Shown: one piece after another, positions 1 through 7,790 of the stretch | Layout of the letters: every line of letters begins with the position of its first letter | Numbering within the stretch: the first letter of the stretch is position 1 | From: Hymenobacter aerophilus DSM 13606 | GTDB lineage: Bacteria; Bacteroidota; Bacteroidia; Cytophagales; Hymenobacteraceae | Assembly: GCF_000382225.1 (NCBI RefSeq) | Contig: NZ_KB907803.1 | Coordinates: 124,001-188,000, forward strand | Reading direction: 5' to 3' | Length of the DNA stretch: 64,000 bases | Program-made: the position numbers and the translations under genes | The notes under the pieces: generated by a model | The model's database searches: none | The model's input: only the letters and a program-made list of their open reading frames with translations | What the model was told of the DNA's origin: nothing

Positions 1-2
1 TG

Positions 3-320
3 CTCATACCCCACCCCGACTGCACCTACCTGGTCCGGGTGCAGGGCACCAGCATGGACGGCGCCCCCTCGCACATTCCCGACGGCGCGCTGATGGCCGT
101 CGACTGCTCCCTCACCCCCGAGCCGGGCGACATCGTAGTGGCGGCCATCGACGAGGAGTTCACCGTCAAGCGGCTCGAAAAGCGCGCCGGCGGCTACTGG
201 CTCGTCCCCGACAACCCCGCCCACAACCCCATCGACACCAGCCTGCTCGGCGACCGGTTCCAGGTCTGGGGCGTCGTTACCCACGTCATCAGCCGGATGC
301 AGCGCGGCCGGTTCCGCTAA
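3..320 (+). CDS. umuD: UmuD-like S24 peptidase, 5' end outside window
   Basis: The reading frame is already open at the left edge, so this is the C-terminal part of a longer protein (about 105 residues visible). It shows the S24 peptidase fold of UmuD/LexA: V-R-V-Q-G-T-S-M with the nucleophilic Ser, then a conserved D-G-x-L-x-x-V-D stretch, P-G-D-I-V-V-A-A, the catalytic-Lys segment T-V-K-R-L, and the closing W-G-V-V-T-x-V-I. UmuD self-cleaves in the SOS response and then joins UmuC in translesion polymerase V. No umuC follows; the next gene is on the other strand, so this copy is unpaired on its 3' side. A phage S24 repressor or LexA is less likely because P-E-N/D-N-P-A-x-N-P-I is UmuD-like. 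Confidence 0.8.
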   Translation, partial: LIPHPDCTYLVRVQGTSMDGAPSHIPDGALMAVDCSLTPEPGDIVVAAIDEEFTVKRLEKRAGGYWLVPDNPAHNPIDTSLLGDRFQVWGVVTHVISRMQRGRFR

Positions 321-517
321 CTGGCCGCCACACCCGTAGCTAGGGCCAGGGCGGTACTTCGTTTCCAAAAGATGTTATTTTTAACAACTTTCAGAAATGA
401 GTTGCTTCGCCGTCCAGGGCCTCGTATCCATCCACCAGCTGCATCAGAACTTACCGGGTTTCAACAAGCACCGGCAGCAGAAAGTAAGCAGTCGGTCCGG
501 CCATCCGGGCTCAACGC

Positions 518-937
518 TCAGAACCGCTCATTCAGATGCAGCTCCCCATCGATATAATACTTGGTGAGGTGGCCAGCCAGCGGCAGCGAATGGGCAAACT
601 CTGCCCGCTCGTGCGCATCCTGTGCGGAGGTGGCCAACACGCACAATGACTCCTCCAGGTAGGGGAGGGGCCGCATTTCTGCCGGCAGGTGCGGCCCGTC
701 TTCCCCGGTAACGCGCACCTGATACACCTGGTGACCCTCCGGCAGCTGGGATAGCAGGTGTTCGGCCGTGGCGCCGCACCGGCGGCACCGCACTTCCAGC
801 CTGATGCCTGAGGCATCCTGCCTCGTTACCCGCCCCGCCCAGTGCGGAGTCTCAACCTGCTCCTTGGCGCAGCGTAGTGTCAGAACTATTTTCGGCCCCT
901 GGGCAGTACCGGTAGAAAGGATGCGGGTACGGGCCAT
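518..937 (-). CDS. Hypothetical protein with CxxC motif, 139 aa
   Basis: I do not recognise this family. The frame opens with ATG at 937 and has normal codon texture for the genome. Visible features are a C-R-R-C-G knuckle at residues 51-54, two more Cys (23 and 99), and an otherwise soluble mixed composition without signal peptide or membrane segment. The CxxC plus C23 could bind zinc, but a fourth ligand is not clear. It converges with the umuD-like gene (198 nt apart). The flanking intervals 321-517 and 938-1135 show no convincing gene. Two shorter alternative-frame readings on the same strand are shadows. Confidence 0.55.
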   Translation of the reverse strand: MARTRILSTGTAQGPKIVLTLRCAKEQVETPHWAGRVTRQDASGIRLEVRCRRCGATAEHLLSQLPEGHQVYQVRVTGEDGPHLPAEMRPLPYLEESLCVLATSAQDAHERAEFAHSLPLAGHLTKYYIDGELHLNERF

Positions 938-1135
938 AGGTGCTTGGTAACGGGCAGGAGGGCAGCCGGCAACGGGGCATAGCGGCAGCCCCCGCTGCCG
1001 TGCCGGGCCAGCAAGTAAGTGCTTATTCGGAAATTAAGCGACCAGGACTTTAGCCCTACATCCTGGCTTGGCAGAACAAAAGCTATCAGCTAAAAGCTAA
1101 CGGCTAAGCACAATGACTACACCTTAAAAGTGCGG

Positions 1136-1297
1136 CTACTCCCGGAGCTTCAGGCAGTTGCCATCCCAGTACACCTGCGCATCGGCCGCCTTCATCAGCT
1201 GGGCAAACCTGGCGGGCGGCGTTACCCGCAGGCAATCCGGGTAGATGCGAGCCCATTTAACCCGGTCCCCCCACTGGCCGGGCCCGCCGTAGCAGCA
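1136..1297 (-). pseudogene. Decayed C-terminal fragment of an M15 phage endolysin
   Basis: This is an open stretch of 53 codons with no upstream start, ending at a TAG (1136-1138). Its end reads F-A-Q-L-M-K-A-A-D-A-Q-V-Y-W-D-G-N-C, which matches F-A-R-L-M-K-Y-A-D-A-R-V-V-W-G-G-D-W of the intact endolysin at 8214-8756. The DNA also aligns: about 30 of 38 positions match between 1168-1205 and 8302-8339 by eye. The metal-ligand segment R-P-H-F-E is missing; the frame stops after K-L-R-E. It overlaps the 3' end of the XrtX-associated gene by 41 nt in another frame. It is best read as a vestige of a related prophage-type endolysin next to the exosortase cassette. Confidence 0.5.
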
Positions 1298-1766
1298 CTA
1301 ACCCGTAGAGCAGCAGCAGGGCCAGCGGCGCGCTGATTAAGTCCATCAGGCGGTGTCCCTGTACCGCGGCCCATTCCACGCCGCCGCGCTGCCCAAGCAG
1401 CAGCAGCGCCAGGCTTAAGCCAAAAGCCAGCGCATAGCCCAGCACAATAGCGCGGGTATGGCGGCCCCGCAGCAGTACGTGCAGCAATGCGATGCTCACC
1501 AGCATATACAGCAGGCGGTAGGTAAGGCCCACTATTACGCCGTGGGTACTCAGGCCCGAAGGCTGCACCAGCCGTTGCGCCGTCGGCCCCAGCCCGCCAA
1601 CCACGGCCTGCCAGCCGCGGGTGAGGACGGTAAACACGGGCTCATCAAACTGCCCCAGCCCAAACAGCACCAGCCCCAATGCCAGGGCCACCATGAGCCG
1701 CCCCGGGCTAAGCTTGTTCGGGACCAAGGGGGCCGGTGGTGGGCTTTCCTGCCTCATCCTACCCAT
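1257..1766 (-). CDS. XrtX-associated membrane protein
   Basis: 169 residues with a short Pro-rich cytoplasmic N-terminus and four likely membrane segments (about 24-40, 75-98, 107-127 and 143-160). The start ATG (1766) overlaps the stop of the exosortase gene by 8 nt, which points to translational coupling and a common function. Position, size and topology fit the small polytopic membrane protein that accompanies exosortase X in Bacteroidota. Its molecular role is not known to me; a scaffold for, or regulator of, the exosortase is an inference. No catalytic motif is visible. Confidence 0.65.
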   Translation of the reverse strand: MGRMRQESPPPAPLVPNKLSPGRLMVALALGLVLFGLGQFDEPVFTVLTRGWQAVVGGLGPTAQRLVQPSGLSTHGVIVGLTYRLLYMLVSIALLHVLLRGRHTRAIVLGYALAFGLSLALLLLGQRGGVEWAAVQGHRLMDLISAPLALLLLYGLVLLRRARPVGGPG

Positions 1767-2319
1767 GGGCTACGGTGGCGGGCAGGGCGTGGGGGCGCAC
1801 CCACTGGTGCCACAGCACCAGGATGGCCCCGTAGGCCACGAAGGTGAAGGTATAGTGGTGGTTGAACTCTACCGTGTGGTACCAGTAGGTGTGGTTGATG
1901 GCCAGCAGGGCAATGCGCAACACGTTAATAGCGTAGATGGCCGCCAGGCCCAGCGGAATAAACCACAGCCGCCGCCGCCCGCTGCCCGGATACGCCAGCA
2001 CGAAGCCGGCAAACAGGGCGTAGAGCACCAACCCGTTGCAGGGGTTGCCCACGTACACGGCCGCCTGCCCGAACATGGTCACGGTAGTCGGCCCGGCCGG
2101 GTCAGTTCCGGCGGCTATGCCGACCACCCGCAACAGGCCGGCCGCCACAACGGCCAGATTGCGCGAGAGGGCGTCGTCAAGGCGGCCGGCGCGCTCTAGC
2201 CCGTGCTCGTAGCCCAGCACCCAGAGCAGGTAAAAGCCAGCAGCCAGTAGCAGAAACCGCACCTGGGGCCGGTCCGCCAGCCACTGCCGGGCCGAATGGA
2301 TAATAGCAGAAGCAAGCAT
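1759..2319 (-). CDS. xrtX: Exosortase X (XrtX-type transpeptidase)
   Basis: Multi-pass membrane protein of the exosortase/archaeosortase superfamily, expected to cleave and possibly anchor proteins with a C-terminal sorting signal at the inner membrane. The catalytic set is visible from the chosen Met (M-L-A-S-A-I): Cys94 in G-N-P-C-N-G-L, Arg135 in I-N-V-L-R-I-A, and His154/155 in N-H-H-Y-T-F. An upstream Met at 2367 would add 16 residues that run through an intercistronic hairpin, so I prefer 2319 (186 aa). The gene directly upstream encodes a PID-CTERM protein, the expected substrate, and the one downstream overlaps it. The cassette therefore reads substrate, enzyme, partner. Confidence 0.85.
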   Translation of the reverse strand: MLASAIIHSARQWLADRPQVRFLLLAAGFYLLWVLGYEHGLERAGRLDDALSRNLAVVAAGLLRVVGIAAGTDPAGPTTVTMFGQAAVYVGNPCNGLVLYALFAGFVLAYPGSGRRRLWFIPLGLAAIYAINVLRIALLAINHTYWYHTVEFNHHYTFTFVAYGAILVLWHQWVRPHALPATVAHG

Positions 2320-2347
2320 GCAGTTGTGCAGAAAAGGAGTAAACACG

Positions 2348-2375
2348 CCGGGCCGATGCGTTGGCATCGGCCCGG
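2348..2375 (-). promoter_or_regulatory. Intercistronic stem-loop between sorting substrate and exosortase
   Basis: A perfect 12-bp stem (CCGGGCCGATGC pairing with GCATCGGCCCGG) with a 4-nt loop lies between the PID-CTERM gene stop and the exosortase start. On the transcribed minus strand no U-tract follows, so it is not a canonical terminator. It could act as an RNA processing or stability element that makes more substrate mRNA than enzyme mRNA (inference). Confidence 0.55.
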
Positions 2376-2396
2376 AGAGTAAAGATAAGGAAGGTG

Positions 2397-2588
2397 CTAT
2401 TTCCGGGCCCGGTGCTGGCGCAGGCGCTTGAGGCCGTAGGCGGCCCCGGCGGCCAGCAGCAGTCCTGCCCCACCGTCAATGGGTACGGCCGTGGGCTGGT
2501 TAGGAACCGGCCCGCCTGGCCCCGGACCCTGGGCCAGCAGCGCGGAGCTCACCAGCAGCAGGGGCAAAACAAGAAAAAAGAAGCGCAT
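2397..2588 (-). CDS. PID-CTERM sorting-domain protein, putative XrtX substrate
   Basis: 63-residue precursor. An N-terminal signal peptide (M-R-F-F-F-L to about A-Q at 20) leads to a short Gly/Pro linker, then the tripartite sorting signal: P-I-D-G-G motif at about 37-41, a hydrophobic stretch L-L-L-A-A-G-A-A-Y-G, and a basic end L-K-R-L-R-Q-H-R-A-R-K. The mature chain would be only about 15-20 residues, so the gene product is almost nothing but sorting signals. It is first in the cassette and faces the exosortase gene, the classic arrangement for a dedicated target. Its function after sorting is unknown. Confidence 0.8.
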   Translation of the reverse strand: MRFFFLVLPLLLVSSALLAQGPGPGGPVPNQPTAVPIDGGAGLLLAAGAAYGLKRLRQHRARK

Positions 2589-2628
2589 AGTCGGAATGGA
2601 TGTCAGATGAAAATGAGAGGAAGACCTG

Positions 2629-2670
2629 CCTCCGGCCCGGCCACCGCTGGGGCGCCCGGGCCGAAGAAGG
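2629..2670 (-). terminator. GC-rich hairpin after the T9SS surface-protein gene
   Basis: An 8-bp core stem (CGGCCCGG at 2633-2640 with CCGGGCCG at 2656-2663) begins right after the stop codon of the FG-GAP gene, extended by weak CTCC/GGAG pairing. A close copy of the same downstream sequence sits at 6440-6485 inside the remnant gene, so this 3' element was duplicated together with a gene. There is no clear U-tract. Confidence 0.5.
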
Positions 2671-2676
2671 AGCCGA

Positions 2677-5600
2677 CTACTGTACTACTACGCGCTGCAC
2701 CACGGTCTGACCCCCGGCCAGCGTCACGCGCAGGGCGTATACACCGGTAGGCAGGCCCTGGAGGCTAACCGTAGTTTCGGTAGTAGGTAGCGCCACCGTG
2801 CGCAGCTGCTGGCCGATGGCGTTGAGCAGCACGGCCGAGGCCGGCCCGCCCGCCGGGCGGCTGATAGTCAGCTGGCCCTGGGCCGGGTTAGGATAGGCCC
2901 GCACCTGGGCGGCCAAGGCAGCCGGGCCCGTGGCCGTAACGGTGCCGGGGCGCAGGTTGAGCACGAAGCGGCCGGCCACACGGCGGCTGTCAGCCGTGAA
3001 GGCATAACCAGCGGCCGGCAGCTGGCGCAGGTCGTGGCGCGTGCCGGTCTGGTTGTCTACCAGCTCCACCAGGGTGGAAGCCGGCAGGTTGGCCAGGCTG
3101 GCGGCCGCCAGGGCGAAGCGCCCGGCCTGGGGCACGTCCACGGTCAGCGGTACGACAACCACTTCACTGCCCAGCGCGGGCAGGCCATTCACAGCCAGTG
3201 CCTCGCCGGTCGTGGCTACCGAGGCCAGGTTCAGGCCCGTGGTGTTGGGCAGCTTCTCGGCATCGTAGTGGTCGTCGCGGCCGGGCGTGGCGCCGGCTTC
3301 AAAGTAGAGGAAGGCCGGCTCGCGTGTGCCCTTTGCATCCACCAAATCCAGCTGCACGGCGGGCCGGGTGTCGGCCGTCGGGCGGTTGAAGGTCGGGTTC
3401 TGGTAGCCCGTTACCCGCCAGCTGTTCTGGAAGCTGAAGCTGGGCACGTTCTGGCTCACGCGCAGGAAGAAGCCCTGCATGGCCGGAATGAGTCCGCCGG
3501 GCAGCGTGCCGAAACCGTTCTGGTAGAACTGGTAGGTACCGGCGTACTGGCTGCTAGACTTGTAGACGTACACGGCATCAATCACGCCAGCAGGCAGGCC
3601 GGTGCGGGCCTGGTTCCAGTCGAGTGGGGCGGGATAGGGGTTACCTAATAGGTGCCATCCTGAGTTAGGTTGAGCGCCGTACGAAAGCGCACCTACCGAT
3701 ATAACGCCGTTGTTAAGCATTCCAGTCAGGCCAACTGTTTCGTTGGCGCTGAGGTTTACAGTATAGCCGCGGCCGAGGGCAATCTGTTCACCCAATGAGG
3801 TAGGCGAAAAATAGCCGAATTCGAAGGCCTGTGTCGTGGTTGAAGTACCCACGATGCGAGCTTCATTATAGCCGTATACGGTAGGGAAAGGCGTCACGCT
3901 GCCCGGATCAGAAGCCGTGTTATAAGCAGGGTTAACTGCTGGCGTAAAACCGGCTGTCGTGAGGGAGCTAACCGTGGCATTACTAATAGGGGCTGCATAG
4001 TGCCTATAACCAAATCCACTATTCAGGCTGGGATTAATGTAACGTTCTACCGTAACAGGACTTTTAACTTCACCCCCAACGTTGACTACAATAGCCGTAC
4101 CCTGTGCGTTTGAAGATAAAGTGAAGGGTTTGATATCAGTCGTTAAATCTCCAGCGAGAGTGAGGACACCTTTGACTTGCAGGTGTGAGGTTATTACAGA
4201 TAGACCTGCGGAACCAACATACAGATTGGGTACAATATTAGGAGGCATAGTGGCGTCCGTCATAATTTGGTGGTCAGGTCCAACAAAGCGTAACTCGCCT
4301 GTACCGAGACTGCCATCCGGAGTAGTGATCTTGCCACTAAGATTAATCAACGCATGACCATCAACACTTCGGTGAAGACTCAACGCTCCTCCATCAGCAA
4401 TAACGAGCAATCCACCGAGCGAAAGTAATCCCGCAGATTGGGCACCCGATATAACAGGTGAGGGAAGATTGCTCCCTACAAATACTCGATCCTTAGCTGT
4501 CGGAATCGCTCCACTTCGCCAGTTCCTGGGATCAGCCCAAGCGCTGCTTACAGCTCCTGTCCAGTAGATAGTAGCATCGTAGTCAATGGTAAATGGAGTA
4601 GCGGCGGCATTTCCAATTCCCGAAGTGTTGTTAGCAACACTTGGCGCAATACTGACGGTAATAACACCATCCTTAGCTGGCGAAATTACAAAGGCGTAAG
4701 TAGCACCAGTACCGGAGAGGTTAGAGGCAGTTCCACTGCTTAAAGTCACATCGTCAATTGTAAAGCCTGTGACGGGCTCACTAAAAGTAACCGATATAGG
4801 TATGGGAGTAGTAGAGGTAGGGGTACCTTGAGCAGAGCTACTGATGGTAACGGTTGGCACAGTTGCTACCGTGAATGCACTGGTACTAGTAGCCTTACCA
4901 CTGGGGGTAGCCACGGAAATAGGACCAGTGGTTGCTCCAGTTGGTACTAAAACAGTTATTCTGGTGTCGGAAATAACGCTGAAGGTACTGGCTATTGTGC
5001 CATTAAAGGTAACCGCGTTTGCGCCCGTAAAGCCTTTGCCCTCCAATGTAACCAGCGTTCCTACTGGTCCGACGGCAGGCGTAAAAGAGGTAATATCTAG
5101 TACTGACGGCTGGTTCAAGCGTACACTAACTGTAGTGCCTTTACCATTGCCATAGTTAGCCACCAGAAAATCCACGTCTCCGTCACCATCGACGTCGGCT
5201 AGTATTAGGCCTTGCGGATTTGCTCCTACGGCCACTTCTGCCCCCCCGGAAAATGACCCAGTGCCGTCATTGAAACGCACGCTCACTGAGTTGCTATCAT
5301 AGTTACTGGCAAGGAGGTCCATATCTCCGTCGCTATCTACATCTATTGCCCGTACGCAGCGGGGTGAGCTACCCATTGTAATGTCAGAGCCTCCTGAAAA
5401 AATGCCTTTTCCATTGTTGAAACGAACATTGACTTCACCAGTGTAGTAATTGGTAAGAGAGCTAATTGTGACCAAGTCTTGATCGCCGTCTCCGTCAATG
5501 TCAGCTGTTGTTACGTTATAGACTGCCGTTCCCAGGCTGACTTCAGAGCCATCCGAAAAAACTCCTTGACCGTTGTTCAAACGAATGCTGACCGAACGCC

Positions 5601-6300
5601 CATTCAGATTACCTGTAAGAACATCCAGGTCTCCGTCGCCATCAACGTCAGCTGTGGTTATGGTGTGCGCATAATTACCTGCCAGCACCTCACTGCCGCC
5701 AGTAAAGACACCATGACCATTATTCAGGCGTATGCTGACTGAACCGTAACTGTTGACTTGGTTTTGATTGGCGGTAAGAAAGTCCAAGTCTCCATCTCCG
5801 TCCACATCTGCAGTAGTAATACCGCGTGGATTATTTCCTACACTCACATCAGCTCCCCCGCTAAAAGCACCAGTACCGTCATTCAGTCGTACTACAACTG
5901 TGTTGGTGTTGGAGATAGTGGCCAGTACATCCATGTCACCATCTCCATCGACGTCCGCTGTTGTAATGCTCAACGAAGTGCCACTCAACGAAATAATAGA
6001 GCTAAAGGCAAACACTCCGTTACCATTATTGAGATATACTGCGATAGTGTTACCATATGGATTACCGTTATCAAAGTTCGATGTTAGAAAGTCCAGATCG
6101 CCATCTCCGTCGACGTCAGCCGTTGCAAGACTAACTGGTCCATTGGGAACGACAACTTCGGATCCGCCAGTAAAGTAACCTTTGCCCGTACCAGACAGGA
6201 ACTGCCCGTGAGTTGGTAATGCAATTGTAATTGATAGCAAAAGCAACCGTAAAGTTTGCCCTAGCTTTCGTAGAAAGGCGCCAGAAGTAAAAGTTGACAC
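2677..6300 (-). CDS. Secreted FG-GAP/VCBS repeat protein with T9SS sorting domain
   Basis: 1207 residues. Signal peptide (1 to about 33, ending T-H-G-Q); about eight FG-GAP/VCBS-like repeats to about 395, each with the acidic D-V-D-G-D-G-D-(L/M)-D calcium-binding type motif; an IPT/TIG domain (about 397-480, T-F/S-F-T-P-A-x-G-P-V-G-T-x-V-T-L-x-G); a bacterial Ig-like domain (about 482-575); a W-x-D-P-R-N-W module and a large middle domain; and a T9SS type A sorting domain from about 1132 (A-Y-P-N-P-A-x-G to R-V-V-V-Q). The repeat part is expected to form a beta-propeller at the cell surface, but no ligand is known. GC content differs strongly between the 3' 960 nt and the rest (see findings). 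Confidence 0.9.
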   Translation of the reverse strand: MSTFTSGAFLRKLGQTLRLLLLSITIALPTHGQFLSGTGKGYFTGGSEVVVPNGPVSLATADVDGDGDLDFLTSNFDNGNPYGNTIAVYLNNGNGVFAFSSIISLSGTSLSITTADVDGDGDMDVLATISNTNTVVVRLNDGTGAFSGGADVSVGNNPRGITTADVDGDGDLDFLTANQNQVNSYGSVSIRLNNGHGVFTGGSEVLAGNYAHTITTADVDGDGDLDVLTGNLNGRSVSIRLNNGQGVFSDGSEVSLGTAVYNVTTADIDGDGDQDLVTISSLTNYYTGEVNVRFNNGKGIFSGGSDITMGSSPRCVRAIDVDSDGDMDLLASNYDSNSVSVRFNDGTGSFSGGAEVAVGANPQGLILADVDGDGDVDFLVANYGNGKGTTVSVRLNQPSVLDITSFTPAVGPVGTLVTLEGKGFTGANAVTFNGTIASTFSVISDTRITVLVPTGATTGPISVATPSGKATSTSAFTVATVPTVTISSSAQGTPTSTTPIPISVTFSEPVTGFTIDDVTLSSGTASNLSGTGATYAFVISPAKDGVITVSIAPSVANNTSGIGNAAATPFTIDYDATIYWTGAVSSAWADPRNWRSGAIPTAKDRVFVGSNLPSPVISGAQSAGLLSLGGLLVIADGGALSLHRSVDGHALINLSGKITTPDGSLGTGELRFVGPDHQIMTDATMPPNIVPNLYVGSAGLSVITSHLQVKGVLTLAGDLTTDIKPFTLSSNAQGTAIVVNVGGEVKSPVTVERYINPSLNSGFGYRHYAAPISNATVSSLTTAGFTPAVNPAYNTASDPGSVTPFPTVYGYNEARIVGTSTTTQAFEFGYFSPTSLGEQIALGRGYTVNLSANETVGLTGMLNNGVISVGALSYGAQPNSGWHLLGNPYPAPLDWNQARTGLPAGVIDAVYVYKSSSQYAGTYQFYQNGFGTLPGGLIPAMQGFFLRVSQNVPSFSFQNSWRVTGYQNPTFNRPTADTRPAVQLDLVDAKGTREPAFLYFEAGATPGRDDHYDAEKLPNTTGLNLASVATTGEALAVNGLPALGSEVVVVPLTVDVPQAGRFALAAASLANLPASTLVELVDNQTGTRHDLRQLPAAGYAFTADSRRVAGRFVLNLRPGTVTATGPAALAAQVRAYPNPAQGQLTISRPAGGPASAVLLNAIGQQLRTVALPTTETTVSLQGLPTGVYALRVTLAGGQTVVQRVVVQ

Positions 6301-6421
6301 AAATTTGAGATGTTAAGGGTGGAAGGTCTAGCGTGTGCTGACCTTGAAAGAAGGTAAATGATTGAAAAGGTAAGTTTTGAATCAGTGAGGTGAACGGTGG
6401 CTCAAGACCGAATACTATTGG

Positions 6422-6682
6422 TCAAAAGCATCCTTCCGCCTCCGGCCTGGCCGCCGCTGAGGCATCTGGGCCGGAGAAGGAGCCCGCTACTACATCGCTA
6501 TTTACATCGCCTAGGGCCACGGATTGGGTGTTGCCCTCAGTGCTGAGTGAGCCGGGCTGCAGAGCAAACGTGGGGGCCAGCGTTTGAGCATGGCCCGTTA
6601 GCGGCAGTGCTACCAGCGCTAACAGCGGCGGTTGGCAACAGGCCAGCCAATTGATAGATAATAGTAAGGCTTTCTCATGCAA
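6422..6682 (-). pseudogene. Truncated FG-GAP protein gene, internal-deletion remnant
   Basis: The first 60 codons look like the start of a second FG-GAP surface protein: hydrophobic signal peptide ending G-H-A-Q, then S-V-A-L-G-D-V-N-S-D, the opening of a first repeat. At about 6485-6492 the sequence jumps directly into DNA that matches the region just downstream of the stop codon of the 2677-6300 gene (G-G-C-T-C-C-T-T-C-T type hairpin). A deletion between two GTAGTA-like spots would explain this: almost the whole body and the stop codon were lost, and translation runs on into the old terminator. A product is unlikely to be functional. Confidence 0.7.
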
Positions 6683-7125
6683 GCAATATTATGTGACAAA
6701 GAGGAGTTCAGGCGTTGGGCAAGCTGGTGGCCGGCCGTTGCCTACGGCACCCCCTGCCAGCAATGAGCAAGGGTAGCCGTGAGCAGCGCGAAAGAGGGGA
6801 GATGAATAGGGTTGGCCCGAAAAAATAAAAGCCCGGTGGGCAGCCGGGCAATAAGGGGCTCAAAAGTAAGCCATAACTATGTACGTTTCAAACTACTTGA
6901 GTACAAATACCTGTTTTGAAGTATCAGGCGCTACTTGTCTCGGCTCTAACGGCATGAAAGTGCATAGCCCGGCTGTTTTCGCAAAGTTCTCTTAGATAGG
7001 TAAATGAGTAACTCATTGGGTGAGTACGCCCCAACCGGTGCCCGGCATGTTCTACTATTTTTTGCTAAGCCAGTCATGTGGGGCCCTCACCTACGGAGCA
7101 CTATGCTTCTAATTACCCGCAATAA
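6683..7125. other. Gene-free interval
   Basis: No convincing coding region on either strand. It holds a minus-oriented terminator hairpin (6831-6849) and an AT-richer stretch (about 6850-7010) that may carry promoters for neither visible neighbour. The short plus-strand frame from 7004 has no recognisable features. Confidence 0.4.
6831..6849 (-). terminator. Orphan rho-independent terminator
   Basis: GCCCGG/CCGGGC stem with a 7-nt loop. On the minus strand it is followed by TTTTATTTTT. No minus-strand gene ends immediately upstream of it, because the 66-aa gene has its own terminator at 7126-7153, so it may be a backup or belong to a lost gene. Confidence 0.55.
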
Positions 7126-7153
7126 CAACGGCCACCCAATCGGGTGGCCGTTG
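7126..7153 (-). terminator. Terminator of the lysis cassette / 66-aa gene
   Basis: A 12-bp perfect stem (CAACGGCCACCC with GGGTGGCCGTTG), 4-nt loop, followed on the minus strand by TTATT. It lies 20 nt beyond the stop of the 66-aa gene. Confidence 0.65.
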
Positions 7154-7172
7154 CCATTTCGCATCGCCGGGC

Positions 7173-7373
7173 TCACGCGCCCGGCTCCGGCGGCTTGCGC
7201 TTCCTTTCGCGCCGCACCCCCTTGAAGGGCTTGCCATCTTCCTTCACATCCATAAAGCGCCCCGTCTCCGCATCGCGCTTCACGAACTGCTTGGCAACCG
7301 GATTGAAAGTCTGCGACCGTTTACGAACGGCCCCTTTGCGGGCGTTGTCGCCGGTAGGAGGGTTGGTTGCCAT
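7173..7373 (-). CDS. Small basic conserved protein of Bacteroidota, 66 aa
   Basis: A short Lys/Arg-rich protein with the pattern R-K-R-S-Q-T-F-N-P, F-V-K-R-D-A-E-T-G-R-F-M-D-V-K and D-G-K-P-F-K-G-V-R. I have seen this pattern in many small uncharacterised Bacteroidota proteins (recall, not a search). No membrane segment. It is the last gene of the minus-strand run that contains the lysis genes, 24 nt after the holin-like gene. A nucleic-acid-binding role would fit the charge but is speculative. Confidence 0.6.
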   Translation of the reverse strand: MATNPPTGDNARKGAVRKRSQTFNPVAKQFVKRDAETGRFMDVKEDGKPFKGVRRERKRKPPEPGA

Positions 7374-7397
7374 CTGCCTAAAAGTGTAAGTGAAACA

Positions 7398-7697
7398 TCA
7401 AAGTGAAGCCGCGTCCCCGCGCTCCACCACCCGCTGTCGGTCAGCCGCCGCCGGCTCATCTGCCACCCGCCGCAGGTCCCCGTTCGGGTCCACCGCCGCC
7501 GACGACACCGCCGCGGCCACCGAGCCGGCCAGCACCAGGTAGCCGCCCAGCGTCACGAGCGCCGCCGGCAACGCCACCGGGGCCGTGGCAATGATGCCGC
7601 CGATGGCCGCCAAGGCGGCTCCAATCGTGCGCACCTTCCGAAAGAACCGGGGCGTCGGCAACGTCACCCGGTCAAGCACTGTCAGTTTCTGGTTCAT
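7398..7697 (-). CDS. Holin-like small membrane protein, 99 aa
   Basis: The chosen start is M-N-Q-K-L-T-V-L-D-R-V at 7697; an upstream Met at 7823 would read through an intergenic hairpin and the preceding gene. Two adjacent hydrophobic helices (about 25-43 and 45-68) with a charged C-terminal tail form a hairpin topology. Located one gene away from an endolysin, this is typical of phage holins or holin accessories, which permeabilise the inner membrane so that endolysin reaches peptidoglycan. No sequence family is recognised, so the holin call rests on topology and position. Confidence 0.5.
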   Translation of the reverse strand: MNQKLTVLDRVTLPTPRFFRKVRTIGAALAAIGGIIATAPVALPAALVTLGGYLVLAGSVAAAVSSAAVDPNGDLRRVADEPAAADRQRVVERGDAASL

Positions 7698-7790
7698 GGT
7701 AGTAGTTGTTAGTGAATAGTTGTCAGTTGTTAGTATCCGTCGGGAAAGCAGCCACTGACAACTGCCAACTACCCCCCGACAACTCATTCC
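7697..7790. repeat. Low-complexity inverted repeat (AGTTGT type)
   Basis: Left arm of AGTTGT/GTTAGT units (about 7701-7738) faces a right arm of ACAACT/CCAACT units (about 7757-7788). The arms can pair imperfectly. It sits between two genes of the lysis cassette and belongs to the simple-arm hairpin family described in the findings. Confidence 0.55.

Noticed and set aside
372..557. 61-codon plus-strand frame after umuD
   Set aside because: No homology features; umuC would be expected here but none of its motifs appear.
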